A DNA stretch of 64,000 nucleotides from Clostridia bacterium (lineage in GTDB: Bacteria; Bacillota; Clostridia; Christensenellales; Aristaeellaceae): contig JAFRTK010000093.1 of assembly GCA_017427165.1 (NCBI GenBank), positions 1-64,000 of the forward strand, written 5' to 3'. Made by a program: the position numbers and the translations under genes. The notes beneath the pieces are model-generated. The model searched no databases. It was given only the letters and a program-made list of their open reading frames with translations, and was not told the origin of the DNA. Of the stretch, positions 24,716 to 34,817 are shown piece by piece. Within the stretch, counting starts at the first letter, position 1; each line of letters opens with the position of its first letter.

Positions 24716-27673
24716 ATGGCAGGCGTGAAGAACACGGGACGAAGGGCGGCAGGATGGATCGCGGCGATCTGCATCGCATTTTCCGGATGCGCGGCAGCTG
24801 CCGGGGAAACAACCGGCGGGGAGATCTTTGTCAGCGAGCGGATTTCCCATAATTACACGAAGGTATCCGCCGGTTATACGCTGCCCGTTTACACCGGGGA
24901 CGATATTCCGCTGGCAGTGGATCAATCCGTGACCGACGCAGGCGGAGCTGAATGGACCGATGAGACGATGGGATATACCGGTGCCGCCAAGGTGCTGCGC
25001 GTCCGGTACGGCAATACGGTTGTCCTGAAAGCTGAGATTCCCGCCGGCAGACAGTATGCCGTGCGCCTGGACTATTATTCCTACAATCCCGGTGCCGAAG
25101 AAAACCAGCAGACCGTGCTGCCGGACCGGATCGCCCTGGGCGTGGACGGAAGCTTTCCTTTCTATGAATGCAGAAGCCTGAAATTTGAATCAACCTGGAA
25201 CCGTACGGCGACCTCCTCCTACGACCGTTACGGCGACGAAATGGTGGCCCTCCCGACAAAGCAGGCGGAGTGGAACACCCAATACCTCACAGACGGAACC
25301 GGAAGGCGGTCAGCTCCGCTGCTGCTGGAGCTGGCCGCCGGTTCCCATGAGCTGGCGCTGACGGTGACGGAGGGAACTTTCCTGCTGGGGAACATTACGT
25401 TCTGCGCCGCACCGGGAATCCCGGAAGCAGAAGCGCCGCACACGGCGGAGGGAAGCAACCTGGTGACACTGCAGGGGGAGGAATTCCGCAGCGCGAACAG
25501 CTCCTCCATCCACGGCGTGATGGAATATGACGCGGCGATCGACCCCTATGAGGTTGAGCATACCCGTCTGAACACGATTGACTCGGATTCCTTCAAAAAC
25601 GCGGGGGACCGGGTGACCTGGCAGGCGGAAATCCCGGAAGACGGATGGTATTACATTGCGCTGAACTACCGGCAGAGCGACAAGACCGATTTCCCGGTGT
25701 TCGCGGATGTCTCCGTGGACGGGAAGATTCCTTCCCGGGCTTTCAGCGATTATCCGCTGGCATACGGCGCGTCCTGGCAGCGGCACACCCTGCAGAACGC
25801 GGATGGGGAAAAGCTGAGCGTCTACCTGACCCGGGGAACGCATGAGCTGAGCCTGCGGATTTCCATCGCACCGCTGCGGGAAGCGATGGAAGCGCTGGAT
25901 GAAATCATGTACGGGGTGAACGACCTGGCACTGGAAATCACGAAGGTGGCCGGGACCAACGCGGACAAGTACCGCGACCTGAAGCTGAGCCGGTATATCC
26001 CGAACCTGACGGAAACCCTGCGCGGCTATGCCGCGAGGCTGCGGGAGCTGGAGAACGGATACCGGATTTACAGCCCGGGCGGGAAGAATGTGGCGGCGAT
26101 GGCTTCCATGCTGATTGCCGCCCGCCAGCTGGAAAGCCTGGCGGAAAGTCCGGATGAGATTCCGTACCGGATCGGGGAGCTCAGCTCCTCCAGCAATTCC
26201 GCCAACCAGTACCTGGCGAACACGGTGGACAGCCTGCTGCGGAACAACCTGGCGATTGACCGGATCTGGCTGTACCAGGAGGGTGCCTCCCTGCCGGAAG
26301 CGGCGGGATTCGGTGCTTCCTTCTCCAAGAACTTTGAGCGGTTCTCTTCCTCCTTTACCAGCAGCCGGTATTCCATCGCCAATACCGATCCGGAGCACCT
26401 GCAGGTGTGGGTGAACCGGTCCAACCAGTATGTGCAGATTATGCAGAAGCTGATTGACGAGCGGTTTACGCCGGAAACCGGCATCCAGGTGGACCTGTCG
26501 GTGATGCCGGACCAGTACAAGCTGGTGCTGGCACGGTCTTCCGGCAGCGCGCCGGACGTGGCGACGGGCATCAACTACACGATTCCGTATGAACTGGCCA
26601 TCCGGGGAGCCCTGAAGGATATGACATCCTTTGAAGGCTTCCGGGAAACAGCTTCCGTATACGAACCCGGGTTCTTCCTGACGGGAACCATCGGGGATGA
26701 AGTGTTCTCCATGCCGGAGACGATGAATTTCTGGGTGCTGTTCTACCGGACGGACGTGATGGAAAAGCTGAACCTGCCGGTGCCGGACACGATGGACGAC
26801 GTGATCGACCTGCTGCCGGAACTGCAGATGCGCGGACTGAACTTCTACTACGCGACGGCGGGCATGATCTCCATGCGGAACTTCCACGGGACGACGCCCC
26901 TGCTGGTGCAGAACGGCGGCGCCCTGTACTACGGCACAGCCGACCAGGGAACCGCGCTGGGCAGCCGGGAATCTGTAAAGGGTTTCACGACGCTGACCGA
27001 CCTGTTTACGATCTACAACATGCCGGTGAGCGTGGACAACTTCTACCAGCATTTCCGGAACGGGGATATGCCGATCGGCATTGCGGACTTCTTCACCTAT
27101 AACCTGATCCGGAACGCGGCGCCGGAGCTGGATTCCAGCTGGGCGATCTCCCTGATCCCGGGTACGGTGCAGGAGGACGGAAGCATCGCACGAACGACCT
27201 GCGGATGTGCCGAGAGCACCGTGATCTTCAAAAGCACAGAGGAGCGGGAACAGAAGGCATGGGAATTTATCCGCTGGTGGTCCACCACGGAAATCCAGGC
27301 CCTGTTCGGCCGGATGGTGCAGAGCATCTACGGCGATGAATATATCTGGCCGACGGCCAACCTGGAGGCGTTTGACCTGCTGCCCTGGGATACCGAGGAC
27401 AAGATGGTGGTGCGGCAGTTTGCCGAAAACGTGGTGGACGTGGCCCGGGTTCCCGGAACCTACATGCTGGAGCGGGAAATGAGCAACGCCTTCAACGATA
27501 TTGTGGTGAACGGCGAGAACGAGCAGACGCGGATTGACCGGGCCGTGAAGACGATCAACCGGGAAATCAAGCGGAAGCTGGAAGAATTCGGATATGTGGA
27601 CGCGGAAGGAAACGTGCTGAAGGAGTACCGGATTCCGACGATGGATACGGTGCGTGAAATCCTGGGACGATAA
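24716..27673 (+). CDS. Large (985-aa) extracellular solute-binding protein
   Basis: An unusually long ABC solute-binding protein. The signal ends in SGCAAAAGE (possible lipidated Cys at about 22). Residues ~40-215 and ~245-390 look like two beta-sandwich, carbohydrate-binding-type modules (each ends with an AGSHELALTV / RGTHELSLRI pattern), then a helical linker with AREL-rich repeats (~400-560). The canonical binding-protein fold begins near residue 570 (WVNRSNQYVQIMQKLIDERF) with the family segments FSMPETMNFWVLFYRTDVM and AWEFIRWWSTTE. ATG at 24716 has GGGGGAG six bases upstream. First gene of the arabinan operon, followed by two permeases. It probably binds arabino-oligosaccharides or the polymer at the surface. 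Confidence 0.85.
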   Translation: MAGVKNTGRRAAGWIAAICIAFSGCAAAAGETTGGEIFVSERISHNYTKVSAGYTLPVYTGDDIPLAVDQSVTDAGGAEWTDETMGYTGAAKVLRVRYGNTVVLKAEIPAGRQYAVRLDYYSYNPGAEENQQTVLPDRIALGVDGSFPFYECRSLKFESTWNRTATSSYDRYGDEMVALPTKQAEWNTQYLTDGTGRRSAPLLLELAAGSHELALTVTEGTFLLGNITFCAAPGIPEAEAPHTAEGSNLVTLQGEEFRSANSSSIHGVMEYDAAIDPYEVEHTRLNTIDSDSFKNAGDRVTWQAEIPEDGWYYIALNYRQSDKTDFPVFADVSVDGKIPSRAFSDYPLAYGASWQRHTLQNADGEKLSVYLTRGTHELSLRISIAPLREAMEALDEIMYGVNDLALEITKVAGTNADKYRDLKLSRYIPNLTETLRGYAARLRELENGYRIYSPGGKNVAAMASMLIAARQLESLAESPDEIPYRIGELSSSSNSANQYLANTVDSLLRNNLAIDRIWLYQEGASLPEAAGFGASFSKNFERFSSSFTSSRYSIANTDPEHLQVWVNRSNQYVQIMQKLIDERFTPETGIQVDLSVMPDQYKLVLARSSGSAPDVATGINYTIPYELAIRGALKDMTSFEGFRETASVYEPGFFLTGTIGDEVFSMPETMNFWVLFYRTDVMEKLNLPVPDTMDDVIDLLPELQMRGLNFYYATAGMISMRNFHGTTPLLVQNGGALYYGTADQGTALGSRESVKGFTTLTDLFTIYNMPVSVDNFYQHFRNGDMPIGIADFFTYNLIRNAAPELDSSWAISLIPGTVQEDGSIARTTCGCAESTVIFKSTEEREQKAWEFIRWWSTTEIQALFGRMVQSIYGDEYIWPTANLEAFDLLPWDTEDKMVVRQFAENVVDVARVPGTYMLEREMSNAFNDIVVNGENEQTRIDRAVKTINREIKRKLEEFGYVDAEGNVLKEYRIPTMDTVREILGR

Positions 27674-27689
27674 GAGAGGATAAGGCGGT

Positions 27690-28610
27690 ATGGCAGAGCT
27701 GACCAGCAGGCGGAAAGCCGTAGGACGGAGGGAACGCAACAACCTGAGCGGGTTCCTGTTTGCCGCGCCCTACGCGCTGATTTTCCTGGTTTTCATTCTG
27801 ATCCCGGTCATCCTGGCCGTGGTGCTTTCCTTTACGAACTTCAACGCGATCGAATGGCCGCGGTGGGTCGGATTCCTGAATTACATCACCCTGCTGACCA
27901 GCGACGAGGTGTTTATGCAGTTCGTGCTGCCGAATACCGTGCTGTACGCGGTGGTGGTCGGTATCGGCGGATACATCCTGAGCTTCCTGCTGGCATGGAT
28001 GCTGTGCAACCTGACCCGCGGGGTACGGACGGTGCTGGCGCTGATAATTTACTCCCCGTCACTGACAGCCGGCGTGGCGATGACCGTTCTGTGGAAGGTG
28101 ATTTTCTCCGGTGACCAGACCGGACTGCTGAACAGCTGGCTGATGAGCCTCGGAATTATCGACGAACCCATCATCTGGCTGGTGAACACGAATTACCTGC
28201 TGCCGATCGTTATCATCATCGGGCTCTGGTCGTCGATGGGTATCGGCTTCCTGGCCATGATCGCCGGTATCGCGAATTCCGACGAATCCCTGTATGAGGC
28301 GGGCGCGATCGACGGCATCAGCAACCGGTTCCAGGAAATGATCTACATCACGATCCCCCAGATGAAGCCGCAGATGCTGTTCGCGGCGGTCATGGCCGTG
28401 GTGAACGCCTTCCAGAACGGAACGGTTTCCGCCCTGCTGACGGGCAACCCGTCCCCCGGATACGCGGCGCAGCTGATTGTGAACCACATTGAGGATTACG
28501 GCTTCCTGCGGTACGAGATGGGATATGCCGCAACGGTGTCCGTTGTCCTGCTGCTGATTGTGCAGATATTCTCCAAGGCGGCCAACCGGCTGCTGACCGA
28601 CAAAGACTGA
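27690..28610 (+). CDS. Sugar ABC permease 1, MalF type
   Basis: A 306-aa inner-membrane permease with six helices starting at [21 protein letters not shown]. The EAA loop that docks the ATPase reads [21 protein letters not shown]. It follows the large binding protein by 16 bases. Together with the next gene it forms the transmembrane part of an importer of CUT1 type. No ATPase gene is in the locus, so a shared MsiK-like ATPase encoded elsewhere is expected. Confidence 0.92.
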   Translation: MAELTSRRKAVGRRERNNLSGFLFAAPYALIFLVFILIPVILAVVLSFTNFNAIEWPRWVGFLNYITLLTSDEVFMQFVLPNTVLYAVVVGIGGYILSFLLAWMLCNLTRGVRTVLALIIYSPSLTAGVAMTVLWKVIFSGDQTGLLNSWLMSLGIIDEPIIWLVNTNYLLPIVIIIGLWSSMGIGFLAMIAGIANSDESLYEAGAIDGISNRFQEMIYITIPQMKPQMLFAAVMAVVNAFQNGTVSALLTGNPSPGYAAQLIVNHIEDYGFLRYEMGYAATVSVVLLLIVQIFSKAANRLLTDKD

Positions 28611-28630
28611 GCGGAAAGGAGAGGGAATCG

Positions 28631-29500
28631 ATGGCATACCGGGGACGGCATATCAACCCGCAGCGGTTTGAGCGCGGACAGATCAAGATCCTGCTGATTC
28701 TTCTTCCGCTTGCCCTGTTCATGGCGCTGCCCATTGTTTTTATCGTCAACCACGCATTCAAGCCGATGGAGGAGCTGTTCGCTTTTCCGCCGACATTCTT
28801 TGTCCGCAATCCCACGCTGGACAACTTTACGAAGCTGATCAAGTTTTCCCGGAGCGCCGGGATCCCGCTGACGCGGTACCTGTTCAACTCGCTGATCGTT
28901 ACGGTACTGACGGTGGGACTGAGCCTGCTGCTGACCACCGGCGCGGCGTTCGCGTTTTCGAAGATCAGATTCCGCGGGCGGAACCTGATGCTGCAGATCA
29001 ACCAGATTGCCATTATGTTCGTAGCAACGGCCGTCCTGATTCCCCGGTACATGGTGATCAGCCGGCTGGGAATGATCGACACAGTGCTGGCTCATGTGCT
29101 GCCGCTTGTGGCCATGCCGGTAGCCCTGTTCCTGGTGAAGCAGTTTGTGGACCAGGTACCGGACAGCCTGATTGAAGCGGCCCACCTGGACGGGGCGACG
29201 GATATCCAGGTGTACTGGCACATCATCCTGCCGGTGATCAAACCAGCGGTAGCCACAGCGATGGTGCTGGTGTTCCAGCAGGTATGGACGAACCTGGAAA
29301 CCTCCAACTACTTCACGAATGACGAGAGCATGAAGACGCTGACGTTCTACATGAACACGCTGGTGAATGCCTCAAACGGCGTGGCCGGCCAGGGCGTCGC
29401 GGCAGCGGCATCGCTGATCATGTTCATTCCAAACCTGATTCTGTTTATCATCTGCCAGAACGCCGTGATGAACACCATGGCGACCTCCGGCATCAAGTGA
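28631..29500 (+). CDS. Sugar ABC permease 1, MalG type
   Basis: A 289-aa partner permease with six helices. The EAA loop reads EAAHLDGATDIQVYWHIILPV. GGAAAGGAGAGGG precedes ATG. Twenty bases separate it from the MalF-type gene. The family and pairing are clear; substrate is inferred from the surrounding arabinan enzymes. Confidence 0.92.
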   Translation: MAYRGRHINPQRFERGQIKILLILLPLALFMALPIVFIVNHAFKPMEELFAFPPTFFVRNPTLDNFTKLIKFSRSAGIPLTRYLFNSLIVTVLTVGLSLLLTTGAAFAFSKIRFRGRNLMLQINQIAIMFVATAVLIPRYMVISRLGMIDTVLAHVLPLVAMPVALFLVKQFVDQVPDSLIEAAHLDGATDIQVYWHIILPVIKPAVATAMVLVFQQVWTNLETSNYFTNDESMKTLTFYMNTLVNASNGVAGQGVAAAASLIMFIPNLILFIICQNAVMNTMATSGIK

Positions 29501-29528
29501 CACGCATGACGGGAAGGGACAAGAAACC

Positions 29529-31577
29529 GTGAAAAGGAATGCTGAGACCGGGAAGAGACTTGCCGCGGTGCTGCTGGCAGCGCTGGCGCTTTTCCTGCTG
29601 CTGTTTTCCGCGGCCGGGGCGGATACGCCCTATGTCACCTACACGGTGAACGGCTATGGGGACATCCAGGAGACCCAGACCGCATACCTGGCAAAGCAGG
29701 CGATCGTCAAGTTCGGCGACCAGTCCTTCTCCAATCCGGACGACCTGTTTGTAACGGATGACGGCACGATCTATGTGGCGGATACCAAAAACCACCGCAT
29801 CCTGGCCGGTACGGCCGACGGAACCCTGAAGGCGGAGATCGGGAAAGGTACGCTGCAGACCCCCAAGGGTGTGTTTGTGACGAAGGACGGGCATGTTTAC
29901 GCGGCGGACCGGGACGCGGAAGCGGTGTTTGAATTCAGCCCGGACGGGACGCTGCTGAATACCTACGGCAAGCCGGACAACCCGCTGTACGGCGAAGGTC
30001 TTTCCTTCATGCCGATCAAGGTGGTTGTGAATGACGCGGGAATCCTGTTTGTGATCTGCGAGAGCAACACGAACGGCATCGTGGAGATTTCCCCGATCGA
30101 CGGGGGAACCTTCCTGGGCTACTTCGGCACCAACTACGCCTCGGCGGATTTCCGGACGATTATTTACCGGGCGATCCTGACCGAAGCCCAGCGGGCCAAG
30201 ATGGTCAGCAATATTCCCGCCACGCCGGACAACCTCGCGATTGATGCCCGCGGCCTGATCTACACGGTGACCCGCGGCGACGGGCTGAAGACCGTGAAGC
30301 GGCTGAACATCGCCGGCATCAACCTGATTGACAGTGCCGAGAGCGTGGATATTCCCGCTTCCATTGCGGCCGGGAACCACAACAACATCTATGTGGCCGA
30401 CCAGAAGGGATTCGTTTACGAGTACAACAACGACGGGGAGCTGATCTTCGTCTATGGCGGCAAGGATGACGGAAACAACCGGATCGGCCTGTTCACGACC
30501 GTTTCGGCGATTGACGTGGACGCACAGGACCGGCTGTATGTGCTGGACTCCGCTTCCGGCATGATCCAGGTATTTGAGCCGACGGAATTCACAGACCTGA
30601 TCCATGAAGCCCTGTACCTGTACTCGATCGGCCGGTATACCGAGAGCAAGGAGCCGCTGCAGCAGGTGCTGGACATGAACAGCCTGTTCGACGTGGCGAA
30701 CCGGGCCATGGGCCGGGCTTACTTCCAGGAAGAAAACTATGAGACCGCCCTGAAGTACGCGCGGCTTGCGAAGGACCGGACCGGATACTCGGATGCCTTC
30801 TGGGAGATCCGGAACATCTGGCTGAAGAAATATGTGACCTGGATTTTTGTGGCGGCCATCGCGGCCTTCATCCTGTGGAAGGTATGGAAGGCAGTGGACC
30901 GGAAGACACGGCTGTCCGAAAAATTCCGGAAGGGGCTGAAACGGAAAGAGGGCGGCCTGCGGGACAACATGGCCTACAGCTTCTTCTACATGCGGCATCC
31001 GATTGACGGAAGCTACGGCATTGCCCGGGAAGGCCGCGCCAGCTGGGGCGCCTCCGCCGTACTGCTGGTGATCTTCATCCTGGAGTTCCTGGCGGACAAG
31101 TACCTGTGCGGCTTCCTGCAGAAGACGATCCAGGACGGCCGGTACGAGATCTTCTCCGACATCGGGATGATCCTGGTGGCTGTGGCCGGACTGACGCTGT
31201 GCAACTACCTGGTGTGCACGATCAATGACGGCGAAGGCCGGGTGAAGCAGATTTTCACCTATTTCTGCTACAGCCTGACGCCGTACATCCTGCTGACGCC
31301 GGTGTGCTTCCTGCTCAGCCATGTGCTGACCACAAACGAGCAGTTCCTGATTACGCTGATCCGCCTGCTGATCTACGGCTGGTCGGCCGTGCTGATCGTT
31401 CTGGGAATCAAGGAGGTCAACAACTACACCGCGAAGGAGACGGCCAAGGTGATTTTCCTGACCATCTTTACGGTGCTGATCCTGGCCCTGATTATCTTCA
31501 TCATCTACGTGCTGTGGGCGCAGGTGTTCGAATTCGTGAGCGCGCTGTTCGGAGAGGCGGTGTATCGCGTTGGGTAA
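29529..31577 (+). CDS. NHL-propeller / TPR / YIP1-like membrane protein
   Basis: A 682-aa protein. After a signal peptide (ends AAGADTPY), residues ~40-355 contain NHL-type repeats (DDLFVTDDGTIYVADTKNHR, KGVFVTKDGHVYAADRDAEA), expected as an extracellular six-bladed propeller. Residues ~360-430 form two TPR-like helices (ALYLYSIGRYTESKEPLQQV). A transmembrane helix near 437-455 leads to a basic cytosolic linker and then a YIP1-like domain of about five helices (LGIKEVNNYTAKET near its end). GTG at 29529 has GAAGGG upstream. The gene overlaps the next by eight bases. Such fusions sit beside DUF5696 genes in other Bacillota, to my knowledge without assigned function. Confidence 0.78.
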   Translation: MKRNAETGKRLAAVLLAALALFLLLFSAAGADTPYVTYTVNGYGDIQETQTAYLAKQAIVKFGDQSFSNPDDLFVTDDGTIYVADTKNHRILAGTADGTLKAEIGKGTLQTPKGVFVTKDGHVYAADRDAEAVFEFSPDGTLLNTYGKPDNPLYGEGLSFMPIKVVVNDAGILFVICESNTNGIVEISPIDGGTFLGYFGTNYASADFRTIIYRAILTEAQRAKMVSNIPATPDNLAIDARGLIYTVTRGDGLKTVKRLNIAGINLIDSAESVDIPASIAAGNHNNIYVADQKGFVYEYNNDGELIFVYGGKDDGNNRIGLFTTVSAIDVDAQDRLYVLDSASGMIQVFEPTEFTDLIHEALYLYSIGRYTESKEPLQQVLDMNSLFDVANRAMGRAYFQEENYETALKYARLAKDRTGYSDAFWEIRNIWLKKYVTWIFVAAIAAFILWKVWKAVDRKTRLSEKFRKGLKRKEGGLRDNMAYSFFYMRHPIDGSYGIAREGRASWGASAVLLVIFILEFLADKYLCGFLQKTIQDGRYEIFSDIGMILVAVAGLTLCNYLVCTINDGEGRVKQIFTYFCYSLTPYILLTPVCFLLSHVLTTNEQFLITLIRLLIYGWSAVLIVLGIKEVNNYTAKETAKVIFLTIFTVLILALIIFIIYVLWAQVFEFVSALFGEAVYRVG

Positions 31578-33792
31578 GAGACGGATTTTACTGCTGTGCC
31601 TGGCCGCGGTGCTGTTCCTGACCGGAACGGCGGGCCTGGCGGAGAGCCCGGAAACAACCGGGGCGGCACTGCCCGCGGAATACGCGGAATATCGGCTGAT
31701 CGCGGAAAGCGACCGGTATGAAATGTACCTGTACGAACCGACGATCTCCCTGCTGCTGCGCAACCGGGAGAACGGGGCGCTGATCGCCTCCACCCTGAAT
31801 GAGCATACCGCCCAGGGCAAGCTGAACAAGACCTGGAAGGGTTATACCTATTCCGCGTTCGTGCTGGACGTGCTGACGGGGAGCAGCAAGAACTACAAGC
31901 AGGCGGACCTGATCAACAACGAGCATACGCTGGAATACAGCTACCTGGAGAACGGATTTGACGCGGCAGTGTTCTATCCCGAGTTCGGGCTCGGGCTGAC
32001 GCTGCAGGTCCGGCTGGACGGCGATGAGCTGCTGGTGACCGTTCCGGACAGCTCCATCCGGGAAGAAACAGATGGCACCTGCATGGCCATGGTGAGCCTG
32101 TATCCCATGTTCGGCGCAACCTATATGGACCAGCGGACCGGTTACATGCTGGTTCCGGACGGAAACGGCGCGCTGATCCACCTGACCGACAAGGAAGGCC
32201 GGTTCCCGACCGGATATTCCCAGCTGATCTACGGATCGGACAACGGGTTTACGGAAAGCTCCCCGGCCAATTACCTGTGGGACCGGTATGAAACCGTGCT
32301 GAAGCCCCACCAGATTACGGCACCGGTATTCGGCATTGCACATACGGATGAGCAGACCGGCTATCTCGCGGTGGTGGAACAGGGTGAAAAGCGCTGCTCC
32401 ATCGAGGCACACCCGAACGGGGTGATGCGCGTGAGCTACAACCGCTGCTTTGCCAAATTCCTGCTGCGGGATGTGTACAAGCAGCCGCTGAACCAGTCCG
32501 GTTCCACCAAGATGGATATGGTGGAAAAGGACCGGACCCATCATGATCTGTCCGTCCGCTACTGCCTGCTGACCGGGGAAGACGCCGGATATGCCGGAAT
32601 GGCGCGGCGGTACCGGGAATACCTGCAGGAATACGGGATTGTGACCCCGCAGGAAGACAGCTACCGCACGCGGATTGACTTCCTGGCGGAGGACCAGGAG
32701 AAATTCCTGGTCGGCACCCGCGCGGTGGTGATGACCTCCGTGCAGGATGTAAAGGATATCTACGCGGAGCTGCAGGAAGCCGGTGTGAGCTCCGTGCTGA
32801 GCGAATATCGCGGCTGGCAGAACGGCGGAATGTACGCACTGCCGGTGACAAGCTTCGCGGTGGACGGGGCAATCGGCGGAACCGGCGCCCTGAAGGAGCT
32901 GATCGCGGAAGCGGCCGCGCAGGATTACCTGCTGATGCCCTATGTGGACGCCCTGCGGATGAACGCCGCCACCAACACCTTCACCTATGACGCAGCCAAG
33001 ATGGTGAACAAGACGACCCTGAAGGAAAAAAGCAGCAAACAGGTTTATAACCTGTTCTACTACCTGCTGCCGGAGAAGACGAATGAAAAGCTGACCGGCC
33101 TGGCGGAGGACCTGAAGAGAAACGGCGTCGGCTCCATGGCGGTGGGCGGAATTACGGAGAACCTGTTCTCCTACAGCCTGCGGGATACCTATTATACCCG
33201 GAACGACGGGGCGTATGCCTACGAACAGGCGCTGCGGAACGCTTCCGGCGGGCTGAAGCTGGCACTGGAGGAGCCCTTCCAGTACCAGTGGCCCACGATG
33301 AGCGCGTTCCTGAACATGCCGCTGGACGGATCGGAATACATGTACACGGATGAGGAGGTTCCTTTCCTCACGATGGCCCTGAAGGGGCTGGTTCCCATGT
33401 ACTCGGACTACGTCAACTTTGAGGCGAACAAGACGGAACTCTTCCTGACCCTGGCGGAAACCGGCGTATTCCCGTCCTTCTACATCACGAAGAAGAACTC
33501 GTCCGACCTGATCTACACAAACTCCAACGACCTGTATTCCACCGAGTGGGACGCATACCGGGAGACGGTGATCCGGTTTGACCGGGAACTGCGGGAGCTG
33601 AACGCGAAAACCGCCGGCGCTGTGATTGAGAACCATGAAAAGCTGGAAGGCGGGGTCCGCCGGGTGACCTACTCGAACGGCGTGACGGTCTACGTAAATT
33701 ACGCGGATGAAGACCGGACGGCGGACGGGGAGACCATCGGGGCCAAATCCTTCCGGGTATCGGAACGGACGGCGGGAGGTGAAGCACAGTGA
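31570..33792 (+). CDS. DUF5696-like secreted protein, candidate glycoside hydrolase
   Basis: A 740-aa exported protein (signal peptide ends TGTAGLAES). The N-terminal ~300 residues resemble the beta-supersandwich found before many TIM-barrel glycosidases (GYMLVPDGNGALIHL, FGIAHTDEQTGYLAVVEQGE). From about 350 a barrel-like alternation follows (DVKDIYAELQEAGVSSVLSEYRGWQNGG, LLMPYVDALRMN, GVGSMAVGGITENLFS). Acidic residues at strand ends could be catalytic, but I cannot assign them. The TTG start overlaps the NHL-YIP1 gene by eight bases and the stop overlaps the next permease by GTGA, so it is tightly built into the transport operon. DUF5696 is recalled from similar loci; the enzymatic role is inference. 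Confidence 0.72.
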   Translation: MGKRRILLLCLAAVLFLTGTAGLAESPETTGAALPAEYAEYRLIAESDRYEMYLYEPTISLLLRNRENGALIASTLNEHTAQGKLNKTWKGYTYSAFVLDVLTGSSKNYKQADLINNEHTLEYSYLENGFDAAVFYPEFGLGLTLQVRLDGDELLVTVPDSSIREETDGTCMAMVSLYPMFGATYMDQRTGYMLVPDGNGALIHLTDKEGRFPTGYSQLIYGSDNGFTESSPANYLWDRYETVLKPHQITAPVFGIAHTDEQTGYLAVVEQGEKRCSIEAHPNGVMRVSYNRCFAKFLLRDVYKQPLNQSGSTKMDMVEKDRTHHDLSVRYCLLTGEDAGYAGMARRYREYLQEYGIVTPQEDSYRTRIDFLAEDQEKFLVGTRAVVMTSVQDVKDIYAELQEAGVSSVLSEYRGWQNGGMYALPVTSFAVDGAIGGTGALKELIAEAAAQDYLLMPYVDALRMNAATNTFTYDAAKMVNKTTLKEKSSKQVYNLFYYLLPEKTNEKLTGLAEDLKRNGVGSMAVGGITENLFSYSLRDTYYTRNDGAYAYEQALRNASGGLKLALEEPFQYQWPTMSAFLNMPLDGSEYMYTDEEVPFLTMALKGLVPMYSDYVNFEANKTELFLTLAETGVFPSFYITKKNSSDLIYTNSNDLYSTEWDAYRETVIRFDRELRELNAKTAGAVIENHEKLEGGVRRVTYSNGVTVYVNYADEDRTADGETIGAKSFRVSERTAGGEAQ

Positions 33793-34817
33793 CAACCTAC
33801 GCAAAGCCGCGGCCGAAGAAGGAAAACCGGATCCGGGTGAAGCGCGGACCGCTGGAGAAGCAGGAAGCCCGGGCCGGCGTGATGTTCGTGCTGCCGTGGA
33901 TCATCGGTGCGGCGGTATTCCTGGTATATCCGCTGTTTATGAGCTTCTGGTACGCGCTGAACAACATCCGCCTGACCTCAGAGGGCATGCGGTTCACGTT
34001 CCTCGCGCAGGGCAACTTCACCCAGATCCTGCTGAGCGACCCGGATTTCCTGCCGGAGCTGGTGGATTACCTGCTGAGCACGGTGATTTCCGTACCGGTG
34101 ATCGTGGTGTTCGCGATGATGATCGCGCTGATGCTGAACGAGAAGATCAAAGGCAAGGGATTCTTCCGGCTGATCTTCTTCCTGCCGGTGATCATCGTAT
34201 CCGGACCGATCCTGAACTCCCTGACGGAGCAGAACGCGGGCACGATTTCCGTGATCGACACCCAGGCGGTAACCGGCGCGATCTCGAGCTTCCTGCCGGA
34301 GGTGATCGCCACCCCGATTGCCGGGCTGTTCTCGAACATGGTGACGATCCTGTGGTACTCCGGCGTTCCGATCCTGATTTTCCTGTCCGCCCTGCAGAAG
34401 ATTGACAAGAGCCAGTATGAAGCGGCGTATGTGGACGGCGCGTCCGGATGGGAAATGTTCTGGAAGATCACGCTCCCGTCGCTGAAGCCGATGATCCTGC
34501 TGAACTGCGTATACACGATCGTATTTGTTTCCTCGAATGACCAGAATAAGCTGATCGGCCTGATCAAGAGCGCCATGTTCTCCGGAACATCGGAAAAGGG
34601 ATACGGATACGCATCCGCCATGGCGTGGCTGTATTCCCTGGTGGTGCTCCTGCTGGTCGGCATATTCGCCCTGATCTTCATGACCCGGAAAGACCGGTAT
34701 GAGAAGGACGCGAAAAAGGCAGACCGGAAAGCAAAGGCTGAGCGCCGCAAGGTGCTGAAAATCCAAAGGAGGCAGGCACGGCATGCAAAGAAGTACAACC
34801 GTCCCACCGTCCGCTGA
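33789..34817 (+). CDS. Sugar ABC permease 2, MalF type
   Basis: A 342-aa permease with six helices and a long basic C-terminal tail (KKADRKAKAERRKVLKIQRR), unlike the first MalF copy. EAA loop: EAAYVDGASGWEMFWKITLPS. GTG at 33789 has GGAGGTGAAG eight bases upstream. It overlaps both neighbours, including 35 bases with the MalG-type gene. It forms the second importer of this operon, presumably with the 516-aa binding protein. Confidence 0.92.
   Translation: MTTYAKPRPKKENRIRVKRGPLEKQEARAGVMFVLPWIIGAAVFLVYPLFMSFWYALNNIRLTSEGMRFTFLAQGNFTQILLSDPDFLPELVDYLLSTVISVPVIVVFAMMIALMLNEKIKGKGFFRLIFFLPVIIVSGPILNSLTEQNAGTISVIDTQAVTGAISSFLPEVIATPIAGLFSNMVTILWYSGVPILIFLSALQKIDKSQYEAAYVDGASGWEMFWKITLPSLKPMILLNCVYTIVFVSSNDQNKLIGLIKSAMFSGTSEKGYGYASAMAWLYSLVVLLLVGIFALIFMTRKDRYEKDAKKADRKAKAERRKVLKIQRRQARHAKKYNRPTVR

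Noticed and set aside
24480..24720. Riboswitch in the long leader of the arabinan operon
   Set aside because: No known aptamer pattern; the notable structure is the TTAAC repeat set, which fits a protein operator better.
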